Assembly: GCA_963834965.1 (NCBI GenBank)
Contig: CAWIEI010000033.1
Coordinates: 62,001-126,000 of the forward strand
Length of the DNA: 64,000 nucleotides
Origin: Fodinibacter sp963834965
Lineage (GTDB): Bacteria; Actinomycetota; Actinomycetes; Actinomycetales; Dermatophilaceae
Reading direction: 5' to 3'
Part shown: positions 6,702 through 15,177 of the stretch, one piece after another
How the letters are laid out: each line of letters begins with the position of its first letter
Numbering within the stretch: the first letter of the stretch is position 1
Position numbers and translations under genes: made by a program
Notes under the pieces: generated by a model
Seen by the model: only the letters and a program-made list of their open reading frames with translations
Told to the model about the DNA's origin: nothing
Database searches by the model: none

Positions 6702-8586
6702 CGCCATCGAGCTGTCGCGGGTGTCGATCTCCCTGCCGGGCTCGACGACACCGATCCTGCGCGACGTCGACCTGAGCATCGACGAGGGTGAGCTGGCCCT
6801 CGTGGTCGGCCGCACCGGCTCGGGCAAGTCGACCCTGCTCGGCGCCATCTGCGGCCGGGTCCCCCACTTCACCGGCGGCACGCTCACCGGCCACGTGCGG
6901 CTGCACGGCCGCGACACCCGCGACCACCGGCCCCGCGACCTCGCCGACCTGGTCGGCGTCGTCGGCCAGGACCCGCTCGCCGGGTTCGTCACCGACACCG
7001 TCGAGGAGGAGCTGGCCTACGGCATGGAGCAGCTCGGGCTGCCCACTTCGACGATGCGCAAGCGGGTCGAGGAGACCCTCGACCTGCTCGGCATCGCCGA
7101 GCTGCGCGACGTGCCGCTGCGCGAGCTCAGCGGCGGGCAGCAGCAGCGGGTGGCCATCGGTTCGGTGCTCACCGCGCACCCCCGCGTCATCCTGCTCGAC
7201 GAGCCGACCTCGGCCCTCGACCCCACCGGCGCCGAGGAGGTGCTCGCCACCATCACCCGGCTCGTGCACGACCTCGCGGTCACCGTGGTCGTGGCCGAGC
7301 ACCGGGTGGAGCGGGTGCTGCACTACGCCGACACCGTCGTGCACGTCTCGCCATCGGGCGAGGTGCGCTCGGGGCTGCCGTCCGACCTGATGGTCGACAG
7401 CGACATCGCTCCCCCGGTCGTCGAGCTCGGCCGGTATGCCGGGTGGTCGCCGCTGCCGCTGTCGGTGCGTGACGCCCGGCGTGCGGCATCCGCCCTGCGC
7501 ACCCGCCTCCAAGCCACCCTGACCCCGGATGCCGTCGCACGCGTCGCAAGAGACGAGGCGTCCCCGAATCGACCAATAGGTCACGGGAGGGACAACCCAG
7601 CGTCCCGGAATCGACCTATTGGTCACATGCGGGACGGCTCAACGTCCCCGGATCGACCTATTGGTCACACGGGGGACGCCGACGTGGTGCTCAGTGCACG
7701 CGGGGTCGTCGTCCGGTACCCCGGCGACGTGCTGGCCGTGGCCGGGGTCGACCTCGACCTGCGCGCCGGGGAGGTCACTGCCGTCATGGGTCGAAACGGC
7801 TGCGGCAAGTCCTCGCTGCTCTGGGCCCTGCAGGGCAGCGGACTGCTGACGTCGGGCACGGTCACCGCACGCCGAGCCGTCCGGGGCGCCAGCCGCGGCG
7901 ATGCCACGACCGACAAGGGCACCGCCGGCGACAGGGGAACCGTCAATGAGACCGCGGCCCACGGCGGACGTCGCCCGGGCGACAACGACGCTCGGCGCGC
8001 GGCATCCGGGCTGGTCGAGCCGAGCACCCTCGGTGCCGGGGAGCGGCGCTCGCTGGTCGGGCTGGTGCCGCAGACCGCCGCCGACCTGCTCTACCTCGAC
8101 ACCGTGGGCGCCGAGTGCGCCCAGGCCGACCGCGAGAGCGGCGTGCCGACCGGCACCTGCGCGCGCCTCCTCGAGGCCGTCGCGCCCGGCATCCCGCCCG
8201 AGCACCACCCTCGCGACCTGTCCGAGGGGCAGAAGCTGGCCCTCGTGCTGGCCGTGCAGCTGACCGCCGACCCGCCGCTGCTGCTGCTCGACGAGCCGAC
8301 CCGCGGCCTCGACCCCACCGCCAAGGCAGCCCTGAGCCAGGTGCTGCGCGGCCTGGCCGCGCGCGGCCGGTCGGTCGTGGTGTCGACCCACGACGTCGAG
8401 TTCGTCGCCGAGGTGGCCGACCGGGTCGTCGTCATGGCCGCGGGCGAGGTGGTGGCCGACGGTCCGACCACCGAGGTCGTCGTGTCCTCCCCCGCCTTCG
8501 CCCCGCAGGTCTCGAAGGTGACCGCACCCGGGCCGTGGCTGACCGTCGACGACGTGCGCGAGGCCCTCGCGGTGGTGGCGTCATGA
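6694..8586 (+). CDS. ECF transporter ATPase, fused A-A' (two ABC domains)
   Basis: A 630-residue protein with two ABC ATPase domains in one chain. GTG at 6694 follows GGGAGGAGG and is preferred to upstream in-frame codons lying inside ecfT. Domain 1 has Walker A GRTGSGKST, signature LSGGQQQR and Walker B VILLDEPTSALD. Domain 2 has GRNGCGKSS, a divergent signature LSEGQKLA and LLLLDEPTRGLD. The linker contains three 14-residue repeats (core NRPIGH or DRPIGH) encoded by a 34-nt palindromic element. Domain 2 also carries an insertion of about 60 residues rich in Gly, Asp and Arg after its first strands. It energises uptake together with EcfT and the S protein. Confidence 0.9.
   Translation: MADAIELSRVSISLPGSTTPILRDVDLSIDEGELALVVGRTGSGKSTLLGAICGRVPHFTGGTLTGHVRLHGRDTRDHRPRDLADLVGVVGQDPLAGFVTDTVEEELAYGMEQLGLPTSTMRKRVEETLDLLGIAELRDVPLRELSGGQQQRVAIGSVLTAHPRVILLDEPTSALDPTGAEEVLATITRLVHDLAVTVVVAEHRVERVLHYADTVVHVSPSGEVRSGLPSDLMVDSDIAPPVVELGRYAGWSPLPLSVRDARRAASALRTRLQATLTPDAVARVARDEASPNRPIGHGRDNPASRNRPIGHMRDGSTSPDRPIGHTGDADVVLSARGVVVRYPGDVLAVAGVDLDLRAGEVTAVMGRNGCGKSSLLWALQGSGLLTSGTVTARRAVRGASRGDATTDKGTAGDRGTVNETAAHGGRRPGDNDARRAASGLVEPSTLGAGERRSLVGLVPQTAADLLYLDTVGAECAQADRESGVPTGTCARLLEAVAPGIPPEHHPRDLSEGQKLALVLAVQLTADPPLLLLDEPTRGLDPTAKAALSQVLRGLAARGRSVVVSTHDVEFVAEVADRVVVMAAGEVVADGPTTEVVVSSPAFAPQVSKVTAPGPWLTVDDVREALAVVAS
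7560..7677 (+). repeat. three in-frame copies of a 34-nt doubly palindromic element, 42-bp period
   Basis: Each unit reads GTCCC-N6-GACC-N4-GGTC-N6-GGGAC, with both arm pairs complementary and a central four-base loop (AATA or TATT). Units lie at 7560-7593, 7602-7635 and 7644-7677, exactly 42 bases apart. Each period therefore encodes 14 residues and leaves the ATPase frame intact. A unit of the same architecture lies between convergent genes at 46281-46314. Confidence 0.9.
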
Positions 8587-9431
8587 GAACGCGCACCCGG
8601 GCCCTGCGGCTGCGGCCCCGCTCGTTCGCCGCCGTCGCCCTGGTCTCGGTCGCCGGCCTGGTGGCGTTCTGCTGGCCACTGCTGATCTCCCCCGACTCGG
8701 GCCTGGCCCAGGGCACCGACGCCCCGCTGGTGTTCGCGCTGGTGCTGCCGCTGCTGCTCGCCGTGGTGCTCGCCGAGCTGAGCGAGGGCGGCATGGACGT
8801 CAAGGCCGTCGCCATGCTCGGCGTGCTCGCCGCCATCGGGGCGGCCCTGCGACCCCTCGGCGCGGGCACCGCCGGCCTCGAGACCGTCTTCTTCCTGCTC
8901 GTGCTCGGCGGCCGGGTCTTCGGCGCCGGGTTCGGGTTCGTGCTCGGCGCCACGACCCTGTTCGCCAGCGCACTGGTGACCGGCGGCGTCGGCCCCTGGC
9001 TGCCCTTCCAGATGCTCGGCGCCGCGTGGGTCGGCTGCGGCGCCGGGATGCTGCCGCCGCTGCGCGGGCGCGCCGAGGTGTTCATGCTCGCGGCCTACGG
9101 GGCGGCGGCCGGGCTGCTCTACGGCCTGCTGCTCAACCTGTCGTTCTGGCCGTTCACCACCGGGATGAGCGGCGACCTCTCCTTCGTCGCCGGGGCGCCC
9201 GTGCTCGAGAACCTCCACCGGTTCCTCGTCTTCACCCTGGCCACCAGCCTCGGCTGGGACATCGGGCGCGCCATCACCACCGCGGTGCTGGTCCTGATCA
9301 CCGGCAAGGCGGTGCTCGCTGCGCTGCGCCGGGCCGCCCGCCGGGCCGCGTTCGAGGAGCCGGTGACCTTCGAGACACCCCCAGACCGGGCGCCGGCGCG
9401 CGCGGCCGACATGGCACCATCGAGCCCATGA
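8583..9431 (+). CDS. ECF transporter substrate-binding (S) component, probable cobalamin type
   Basis: A 282-residue membrane protein with about six or seven hydrophobic helices and a short basic cytoplasmic N terminus. Its ATG overlaps the ATPase stop (ATGA). Features include GGRVFGAGFGFVLGATTLFA and a conserved-looking FWPFTTGM loop. Position after T and A components identifies it as the S component. The riboswitch and the two secreted proteins point to cobalamin or cobinamide. The C-terminal 30 or so residues are polar and likely cytoplasmic. Substrate is inferred from context only. Confidence 0.82.
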   Translation: MRTRTRALRLRPRSFAAVALVSVAGLVAFCWPLLISPDSGLAQGTDAPLVFALVLPLLLAVVLAELSEGGMDVKAVAMLGVLAAIGAALRPLGAGTAGLETVFFLLVLGGRVFGAGFGFVLGATTLFASALVTGGVGPWLPFQMLGAAWVGCGAGMLPPLRGRAEVFMLAAYGAAAGLLYGLLLNLSFWPFTTGMSGDLSFVAGAPVLENLHRFLVFTLATSLGWDIGRAITTAVLVLITGKAVLAALRRAARRAAFEEPVTFETPPDRAPARAADMAPSSP

Positions 9432-9967
9432 GCAACCTCGAGCTGGGCCGTAACACCGGCTGGCTGAGCCGCGAAGAGCTCGACTTCGCGCGCGAGAAGC
9501 TGCCGATCCTCTACGTGGATGCCGTGCCCGTGCGGGTCGACGACCGCGGCGCGGTGCTCGCCGTCGGGGTGCTCCTGCGGCTCGGCGAGGACGGCAGTGT
9601 CTGCCGCGAGCTGGTGTCGGGGCGGGTGCTGCACCACGAGCGGGTCCGCGACGCCCTGCTGCGGAACATCGAGAAGGACCTCGGCCCGATGGCCCTGCCC
9701 CGGGTGCCGGCCAGCCCGCAACCGTTCACCGTGGCCGAGTACTTCCCGACCCCGGGCGTCACGCCGTTCCACGACCCGCGCCAGCACGCCGTGTCCCTGG
9801 CGTTCGTCGTGCCGGTGGCCGGCGACTGCGCCCCGCAGAACGACGCACTCGACCTCACCTGGCTCACCCCCGACCAGGCCCTCGACCCCGGCATCCAGGC
9901 CGAGATGGAGCGAGGGCACGGCGTGCTGCTACGGCAGGCTCTGGCCCACCTCGGCCACCCCGTCTGA
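9428..9967 (+). CDS. DUF4916 / Nudix-like protein coupled to the ECF operon
   Basis: A 179-residue soluble protein starting inside the S-component stop (ATGA), so probably translated from the same message. It resembles the actinobacterial DUF4916 family. A degenerate Nudix-like box can be read around GRVLHHERVRDALLRNIEKD, but the canonical REx2EE glutamates are mostly absent. A catalytic Nudix role is therefore doubtful. Nothing ties it biochemically to cobalamin except the operon. Confidence 0.65.
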   Translation: MSNLELGRNTGWLSREELDFAREKLPILYVDAVPVRVDDRGAVLAVGVLLRLGEDGSVCRELVSGRVLHHERVRDALLRNIEKDLGPMALPRVPASPQPFTVAEYFPTPGVTPFHDPRQHAVSLAFVVPVAGDCAPQNDALDLTWLTPDQALDPGIQAEMERGHGVLLRQALAHLGHPV

Positions 9968-10043
9968 GCGCACTCCACAGGACCACCCCCACGGGGCCGG
10001 CGATCCTTGACCGGCCCGCCGCAGCGGCGGACAGTGAGGTGGC

Positions 10044-10529
10044 ATGCCGAACTTCGCCGGGGTCAACCACGTCGCTCTCACCGTCACCGACCTCGATGTC
10101 AGCGAGCGCTTCTACACCGACGTCCTCGGTTTCCGGCGCGCCCTCGACGTCGGCTACGGCCGCATCACCATCCATGCGGCGTCCGGCTTCACCATCGCCC
10201 TGCTCACCCACCCGAGCGCCGCGGGCGGTCCGTTCACCGAGCTGACGACCGGCCTGGACCACCTCTGCTTCGCCGCGGCCGACCGGGCCGAGCTGGTGCG
10301 GTGGCAGGAGCGGCTGGAGTCCCTCGGCGTGCCATACACCCCGATCCGGGACATGCCGCTGGGTCACCACCTGAACTTCCGCGACCCCGACGGCATCGCC
10401 CTCGAGTTCTACGCGCCGACCGACGTGTACTCGGCGGCCCTGCACGAGCTGAGGAGCCGTGACGTCACCGACGAGGAGGTGCGCGAGACCGCGCAGCGGT
10501 TGCTCGGCGATGACTTTCCCACCCTCTGA
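10044..10529 (+). CDS. VOC (glyoxalase/dioxygenase-fold) protein
   Basis: A 161-residue vicinal oxygen chelate protein with two beta-alpha-beta-beta-beta modules. Module starts are visible as NHVALTVTDLDVSERFYTDV and TGLDHLCFA. Candidate metal ligands are the His of NHVAL, the His of LDHLCF and the Glu of IALEFY near the end. The ATG follows GTGAGGTGG. Family members act as glyoxalases, extradiol dioxygenases or resistance proteins; the substrate cannot be told from sequence. Confidence 0.8.
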   Translation: MPNFAGVNHVALTVTDLDVSERFYTDVLGFRRALDVGYGRITIHAASGFTIALLTHPSAAGGPFTELTTGLDHLCFAAADRAELVRWQERLESLGVPYTPIRDMPLGHHLNFRDPDGIALEFYAPTDVYSAALHELRSRDVTDEEVRETAQRLLGDDFPTL

Positions 10530-10591
10530 CGCCCGCGCCAGCACGGCTGTCGGGACATGATCGAGGAGACACCGACACCGAGGGGGACGGC

Positions 10592-10924
10592 ATGGCGAAG
10601 TTCGTGACGATCGGGTACGGCGACGAGGCGGGCTACCAGCGCACCGCCGCCGAGGTGCGGGATGCCGCGCACGCGGACGACGCACAGCTGGTGGCGGACG
10701 GGGTCCTGATGGGCCGGGCCGGCACCCCCGTGCAGGTGCGCAACCACGACGCCGCCGGGGTGCACACGAGCGAGGGTGCGTTCATGACGGCACCCCTGCC
10801 CGTGGCCGGGTTCGCGATCCTGGAGGCCGAGACACTGGAGGAGGCCGTCGAGATCGCGGCGCGGGCGCCGTGCGCGGTGGCCCAGGGCGTCGTCGAGGTC
10901 TGGCCACTGGACGACGGCGCCTGA
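10592..10924 (+). CDS. YCII-related (YciI/DGPF-like) domain protein
   Basis: A 110-residue single-domain protein with the ferredoxin-like alpha/beta layout of YCII/DGPF proteins. It opens with KFVTIGYGDEAGYQRTAA and has a GFAILEAETLEEAVEIAARA helix-strand segment near the C terminus. The family often accompanies ECF sigma factors or stands alone, with unclear function. Start ATG follows AGGGGGAC. No partner gene is adjacent. Confidence 0.7.
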   Translation: MAKFVTIGYGDEAGYQRTAAEVRDAAHADDAQLVADGVLMGRAGTPVQVRNHDAAGVHTSEGAFMTAPLPVAGFAILEAETLEEAVEIAARAPCAVAQGVVEVWPLDDGA

Positions 10925-10969
10925 CGGCGCCAGCCTGACGGCGACAGCCCAGGCGGCAGTAGCCCAGCG

Positions 10970-11728
10970 TCAGCCGGTGAACTTGTCGCGGGTGCGCGTC
11001 ATGTCGTGCAGGTCGGCGGCATGCGCCTCCTCCGGCGTCGGGGCCGTGCCGCCCAGCCGGGCGGGCTGGTAGACGAGGTCGTCGCCGGTCAGCACCGGGT
11101 ACGCCGCCTGCTGCACGTCGAGCTGCGACTGCATCACGGCCTTGAGCCGCTCCGTCGCCGCCATCACGTCGTCGCGGCGGCCGATCTCCATGGGCTCACC
11201 CACCGTGATGCTGATCGGGATGCGCGCGGCGGGCCGCATGTGCTTGGGCAGGTTCTTGGTCCACACCCGCTGGGCACCCCAGATGGTGGTCGGCAGCACG
11301 GGCACCCCGGCCACCTGCGCCATCTTCACCGCCCCCGGCTTGAACTCCTTGAGCTCGAAGGACCGCGACATCGTGGCCTCGGGGAAGACCCCGACGATCT
11401 CGCCGTCGCGCAGCGCCCGGATGGCGGCCGAGAACGCCTCGCCGCCCTTGTGCCGGTCGACCGGGATGTGCCGCATGCCGCGCATCAGCGGCCCCGCGAC
11501 CCGGTGGCCGAAGATCGACTTCTTGGCCATGAAGCGCACGTAGCGCCGGTTCGGCCAGGCCGGCAGCCCCGCATACGTGAAGTCGAGGTACGACGTGTGG
11601 TTGATGGCCATGACCGCCCCACCGGTGGCCGGCACGTGCTCGGCCCCGGTGATCGTGAAGCGGGAGCCCTGCACGAAGAAGAGCGTCTTGGCAGCGTAGA
11701 TCACCGGCCGGTACACGGGGTCGTTCAT
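10970..11728 (-). CDS. 1-acyl-sn-glycerol-3-phosphate acyltransferase family (PlsC-like)
   Basis: A 252-residue membrane-associated acyltransferase. The HX4D box reads NHTSYLD, and the glycerophosphate-binding motif appears as FPEATMS. An RHIPVDR segment lies between them. Start at 11728 (MNDPVYRPV) is chosen because upstream in-frame residues do not resemble the family. It should acylate lysophosphatidate or a related lipid. It stands alone, divergent from valS with about 70 bases between them. Confidence 0.85.
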   Translation of the reverse strand: MNDPVYRPVIYAAKTLFFVQGSRFTITGAEHVPATGGAVMAINHTSYLDFTYAGLPAWPNRRYVRFMAKKSIFGHRVAGPLMRGMRHIPVDRHKGGEAFSAAIRALRDGEIVGVFPEATMSRSFELKEFKPGAVKMAQVAGVPVLPTTIWGAQRVWTKNLPKHMRPAARIPISITVGEPMEIGRRDDVMAATERLKAVMQSQLDVQQAAYPVLTGDDLVYQPARLGGTAPTPEEAHAADLHDMTRTRDKFTG

Positions 11729-11798
11729 GGTGCTCACCCTAGAGCCAGCGTCTGAACCCTGGTGAGCCGCCACCACCCGGTCTGGGAGGATGTGCACC

Positions 11799-14429
11799 AT
11801 GACCGAGCACCTCACCTCCCTTCGCGCTGCCTCCGTTCCGGAGAGGCCGTCACTCGACGGCCTCGAGGACAAGTGGGCCGCGGTATGGCAGGCCGAGGAC
11901 ACCTACGCGTTCGACCGGCAGGCCGCCCTGGCCGGCCCGCGCGAGGCGGTCTTCTCCATCGACACCCCGCCGCCCACGGCATCCGGCTCGCTGCACATGG
12001 GTCACGTGTTCAGCTACACGCACACCGACTGCATCGCCCGCTACAAGCGGATGGCCGGGTTCAACGTCTTCTACCCGATCGGCTGGGACGACAACGGGCT
12101 GCCCACCGAGAAGCGGGTGCAGAACTTCTACGGCGTGCGCGGCGACGCCAGCCTGCCGCACGACCCGGGGTTCGAGCCCCCCTTCAAGGGCGACGCGAAG
12201 AGCACCAAGGCCGCCGACGAGGTGCCCATCTCGCGGCAGAACTTCATCGAGCTGTGCGACGAGCTGACCGTGCGCGACGAGGAGGCCTTCGAGTCCCTCT
12301 TCCGCCGCATCGGGCACAGCTACGACTGGTCGATCTCCTACCGCACCATCGACGACCACTCCCGCGCCACCGCCCAGCAGGCGTTCCTGCGCAACCTCGC
12401 GCGCGGCGAGGCCTACCAGGCCGAGGCGCCGGGCCTGTGGGACGTCACCTTCCAGACCGCCGTCGCCCAGGCCGAGCTCGAGGCCCGCGACTACCCCGGC
12501 CACTACCACCGGGTCGCGTTCCACGGCCCGACCGGCCCGGTGCACATCGAGACCACCCGCCCCGAGCTCATCCCGAGCTGCGTGGCCCTCATCGCCCACC
12601 CCGACGACGAGCGCTACCAGCCGCTGTTCGGCACGACGGTGACCACCCCGCTGTTCGGCGTGGAGGTGCCCGTGCTCGCGCACCCGGCCGCCGAGATCGA
12701 CAAGGGCGCCGGCATCGCGATGTGCTGCACCTTCGGCGACCTCACCGACGTGCTGTGGTGGCGCGAGCTGCGGCTGCCGACCCGGTCGGTGATCACCCGC
12801 AGCGGCCGGCTCCAGACCGAGGTGCCCGAGTGGCTGGCCGACGGCCCGGGCGCAGCGCTCTACACCGAGGGCATCGCCGGCAAGACCGCGTTCGGCGCGC
12901 GCGAGGCCGTGGTCAACGCCCTGCGCCAGAGCGGCGACCTCGACGGCGAGCCGACCCCGACCAAGCGGATGGCCAACTTCTACGAGCGGGGCGAGAAGCC
13001 GCTCGAGATCGTCACCTCGCGGCAGTGGTACATCCGCAACGGCGGCCGCGACGTCGACCTCAACGCCGCGCTCATCGCCCGCGGTGAGGAGGTCGACTTC
13101 CACCCGCCCTTCATGCGCAGCCGCTACGCCAACTGGGTCAGCGGCCTCAACGGCGACTGGCTCGTCTCCCGCCAGCGCTTCTTCGGCGTGCCGATCCCGG
13201 TCTGGTACCCCCTCGACGCCGACGGCGAGCCCGACTACGCGGCGCCCATCGTGCCGGCCGAGGCCGACCTCCCGGTCGACCCCGCGGCCAACCCGCCCGC
13301 CGGCTACACCGAGTCGCAGCGCGCCGAGCCGGGCGGCTTCGTCGGTGACCCCGACATCTTCGACACCTGGGCCACCTCGTCGCTCAGCCCGCAGATCGCC
13401 GGCGGCTGGCGCGATGCCGCGGGCACCGGCACCGACCCGCTGTTCGAGAAGGTCTTCCCGATGGACGTGCGCCCCCAGGGCCACGACATCATCCGCACCT
13501 GGCTGTTCTCGACCGTGGTGCGCGCGCACTTCGAGTTCGGCACGGTGCCGTGGACCAACGCAGCGATCAGCGGCTGGATCCTCGACCCCGACCGCAAGAA
13601 GATGAGCAAGTCGCGCGGCAACGTCGTCACCCCCGAGGACCTCCTCAAGGAGCACAGCGCGGATGCCGTGCGCTACTGGGCCGCCAGCGGACGCCTCGGC
13701 ACCGACGCCGCCTACGACACCGGCCAGATCAAGGTCGGCCGGCGGCTGGCCATCAAGGTGCTCAACGCCAGCAAGTTCGCCCTGTCGTTCGGTGACGTCG
13801 ACGGCGACCTGGGCTCACTCGTCACCGAGCCGGTCGACCGCTCGCTGCTGGCCGGGCTGCGTGACGTCGTGGCCCGCGCCACCGCCGGCTTCGAGGCCTG
13901 GGACTTCACCCGGGCGCTCGAGGTCACCGAGCAGTGGTTCTGGGCGTTCTGTGACGACTACCTCGAGCTGGTCAAGGACCGCGCCTACGGCGCCCAGGGG
14001 GACGCCGTCGCCGCCAGTGCCCGTGCCACGCTGCGGATCTCGCTCGACGTCGTGCTGCGACTGCTCGCCCCGGTGCTGCCCTACGTCACCGAGGAGGTCT
14101 GGTCCTGGACCCACGACGGCTCGGTGCACCGCGCCGCCTGGCCCACCGTCGACGAAGTGCCGGCCGGCGGTGACGCCGCGCTGCTCACCGCCGTCGGCGC
14201 CGCCCTGGCCGCCATCCGAAAGGCCAAGTCCGAGGCCAAGGTCGGCATGCGCGCCGAGGTGCCCTCGATGACCCTCGTCGGGCCCGAGGCCGCGCTCGCC
14301 CACGTGCGGGCGGCGGAAGGCGACCTGCGAGCGGCGGGTCGGCTCACCGGCATCCTCGAGCTCGTGACGGGCGACGAGGTCGCTGCCCGCGACGTCGAGC
14401 TCGTGCCGGTGGCCAGGCCCACCCCCTGA
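11799..14429 (+). CDS. valS: valyl-tRNA synthetase
   Basis: An 876-residue class I aminoacyl-tRNA synthetase. The HIGH-type motif is HMGH within ASGSLHMGHVFSYTHTD, and the KMSKS loop is KKMSKSRGN. A large editing (CP1) domain lies between them, followed by an anticodon-binding helical domain and a short C-terminal part. The ATG at 11799 has GGGAGG eight bases ahead; the in-frame ATG at 11790 is too close to that site. Length matches actinobacterial ValS. No T-box leader is evident. Confidence 0.95.
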   Translation: MTEHLTSLRAASVPERPSLDGLEDKWAAVWQAEDTYAFDRQAALAGPREAVFSIDTPPPTASGSLHMGHVFSYTHTDCIARYKRMAGFNVFYPIGWDDNGLPTEKRVQNFYGVRGDASLPHDPGFEPPFKGDAKSTKAADEVPISRQNFIELCDELTVRDEEAFESLFRRIGHSYDWSISYRTIDDHSRATAQQAFLRNLARGEAYQAEAPGLWDVTFQTAVAQAELEARDYPGHYHRVAFHGPTGPVHIETTRPELIPSCVALIAHPDDERYQPLFGTTVTTPLFGVEVPVLAHPAAEIDKGAGIAMCCTFGDLTDVLWWRELRLPTRSVITRSGRLQTEVPEWLADGPGAALYTEGIAGKTAFGAREAVVNALRQSGDLDGEPTPTKRMANFYERGEKPLEIVTSRQWYIRNGGRDVDLNAALIARGEEVDFHPPFMRSRYANWVSGLNGDWLVSRQRFFGVPIPVWYPLDADGEPDYAAPIVPAEADLPVDPAANPPAGYTESQRAEPGGFVGDPDIFDTWATSSLSPQIAGGWRDAAGTGTDPLFEKVFPMDVRPQGHDIIRTWLFSTVVRAHFEFGTVPWTNAAISGWILDPDRKKMSKSRGNVVTPEDLLKEHSADAVRYWAASGRLGTDAAYDTGQIKVGRRLAIKVLNASKFALSFGDVDGDLGSLVTEPVDRSLLAGLRDVVARATAGFEAWDFTRALEVTEQWFWAFCDDYLELVKDRAYGAQGDAVAASARATLRISLDVVLRLLAPVLPYVTEEVWSWTHDGSVHRAAWPTVDEVPAGGDAALLTAVGAALAAIRKAKSEAKVGMRAEVPSMTLVGPEAALAHVRAAEGDLRAAGRLTGILELVTGDEVAARDVELVPVARPTP

Positions 14430-14442
14430 CCGAGCTGCGACC

Positions 14443-15114
14443 TCAGGCCGGGGCGGCGCCCAGGTCGACGGCGTAGCCCCGCGAGCGCACCGTGCGCAAC
14501 CCGGTGGGGCGCACCGCCACCCACGGCACGTCCCAGCCGCTCAACCCGAGGCGGCGCTGCGCCACCGTGTCGCGGCGCAGGTGGTCGACCCGGCCGCTGG
14601 CCGGGTCGTAGACGTCGAGCATCCGGTCGCCGTCGCCGGGCAGCACGAGCACGACGTGCCGGGGCATGACCGTGTTGCCGACGTAGAGCAGGGCCGGCTC
14701 ACCCTCGTCGACGACGTCGACCAAGGTGTCGAACGCGGTGACCAGGTCGTCCTCGTCGCCGCTGCGCAGCACATCTAGCGTGTACAGGGTGCCGATCCGA
14801 GCCGCGCCGTACTCGAGCTCGCGCTGCGCCCCCCAGGGCGGTGTGCCGAGCCGCCGGGGCCAGGGCACGTTGGGCCGGTGGCCGCCCGCGAAGAGGCTGT
14901 TGGTACGGCGCATGACCACCCGCTCGTACGCCGCGAACCGCTCTGCCTCGGTGGCCCCGGTCGGTGACCCGGGCAGGTGCGGCTGCCCGGTGCGCACCCA
15001 CGAGGCGAAGAGCGGGTCGACGAGCATGCGGGCGACGGTGAGGCATGCCGAGCCGCAGGTCACCGGGGACTGCTGCACCGGACCGGTGTCGCCGGCGCGG
15101 AGTCGGTAGGCCAT
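14443..15114 (-). CDS. C39-like cysteine peptidase fold protein (hypothetical)
   Basis: A 223-residue protein with a plausible papain-like/C39 arrangement: an N-terminal QQSPVTCGSACLTVAR (oxyanion Gln and nucleophile Cys), a central HVVLVLPGDGD (His), and DVYDPASGRV (Asp). No signal peptide or transporter domain is present, unlike bacteriocin-exporter C39 domains. It reads divergently from the DUF4129-MoxR operon with 63 bases between starts. It may be an intracellular amidase or peptidase, or an inactive relative. Confidence 0.55.
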   Translation of the reverse strand: MAYRLRAGDTGPVQQSPVTCGSACLTVARMLVDPLFASWVRTGQPHLPGSPTGATEAERFAAYERVVMRRTNSLFAGGHRPNVPWPRRLGTPPWGAQRELEYGAARIGTLYTLDVLRSGDEDDLVTAFDTLVDVVDEGEPALLYVGNTVMPRHVVLVLPGDGDRMLDVYDPASGRVDHLRRDTVAQRRLGLSGWDVPWVAVRPTGLRTVRSRGYAVDLGAAPA

Positions 15115-15177
15115 CACGCCCCAATCGTTACCGCCGGAGGCCCCCTCGCGCCACCACCGGTCTGGTTGGGTGGGGGC

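Noticed and set aside
11850..13655. Long open frame antisense to valS
   Set aside because: valS has intact HMGH and KMSKS motifs, and the antisense product resembles nothing.
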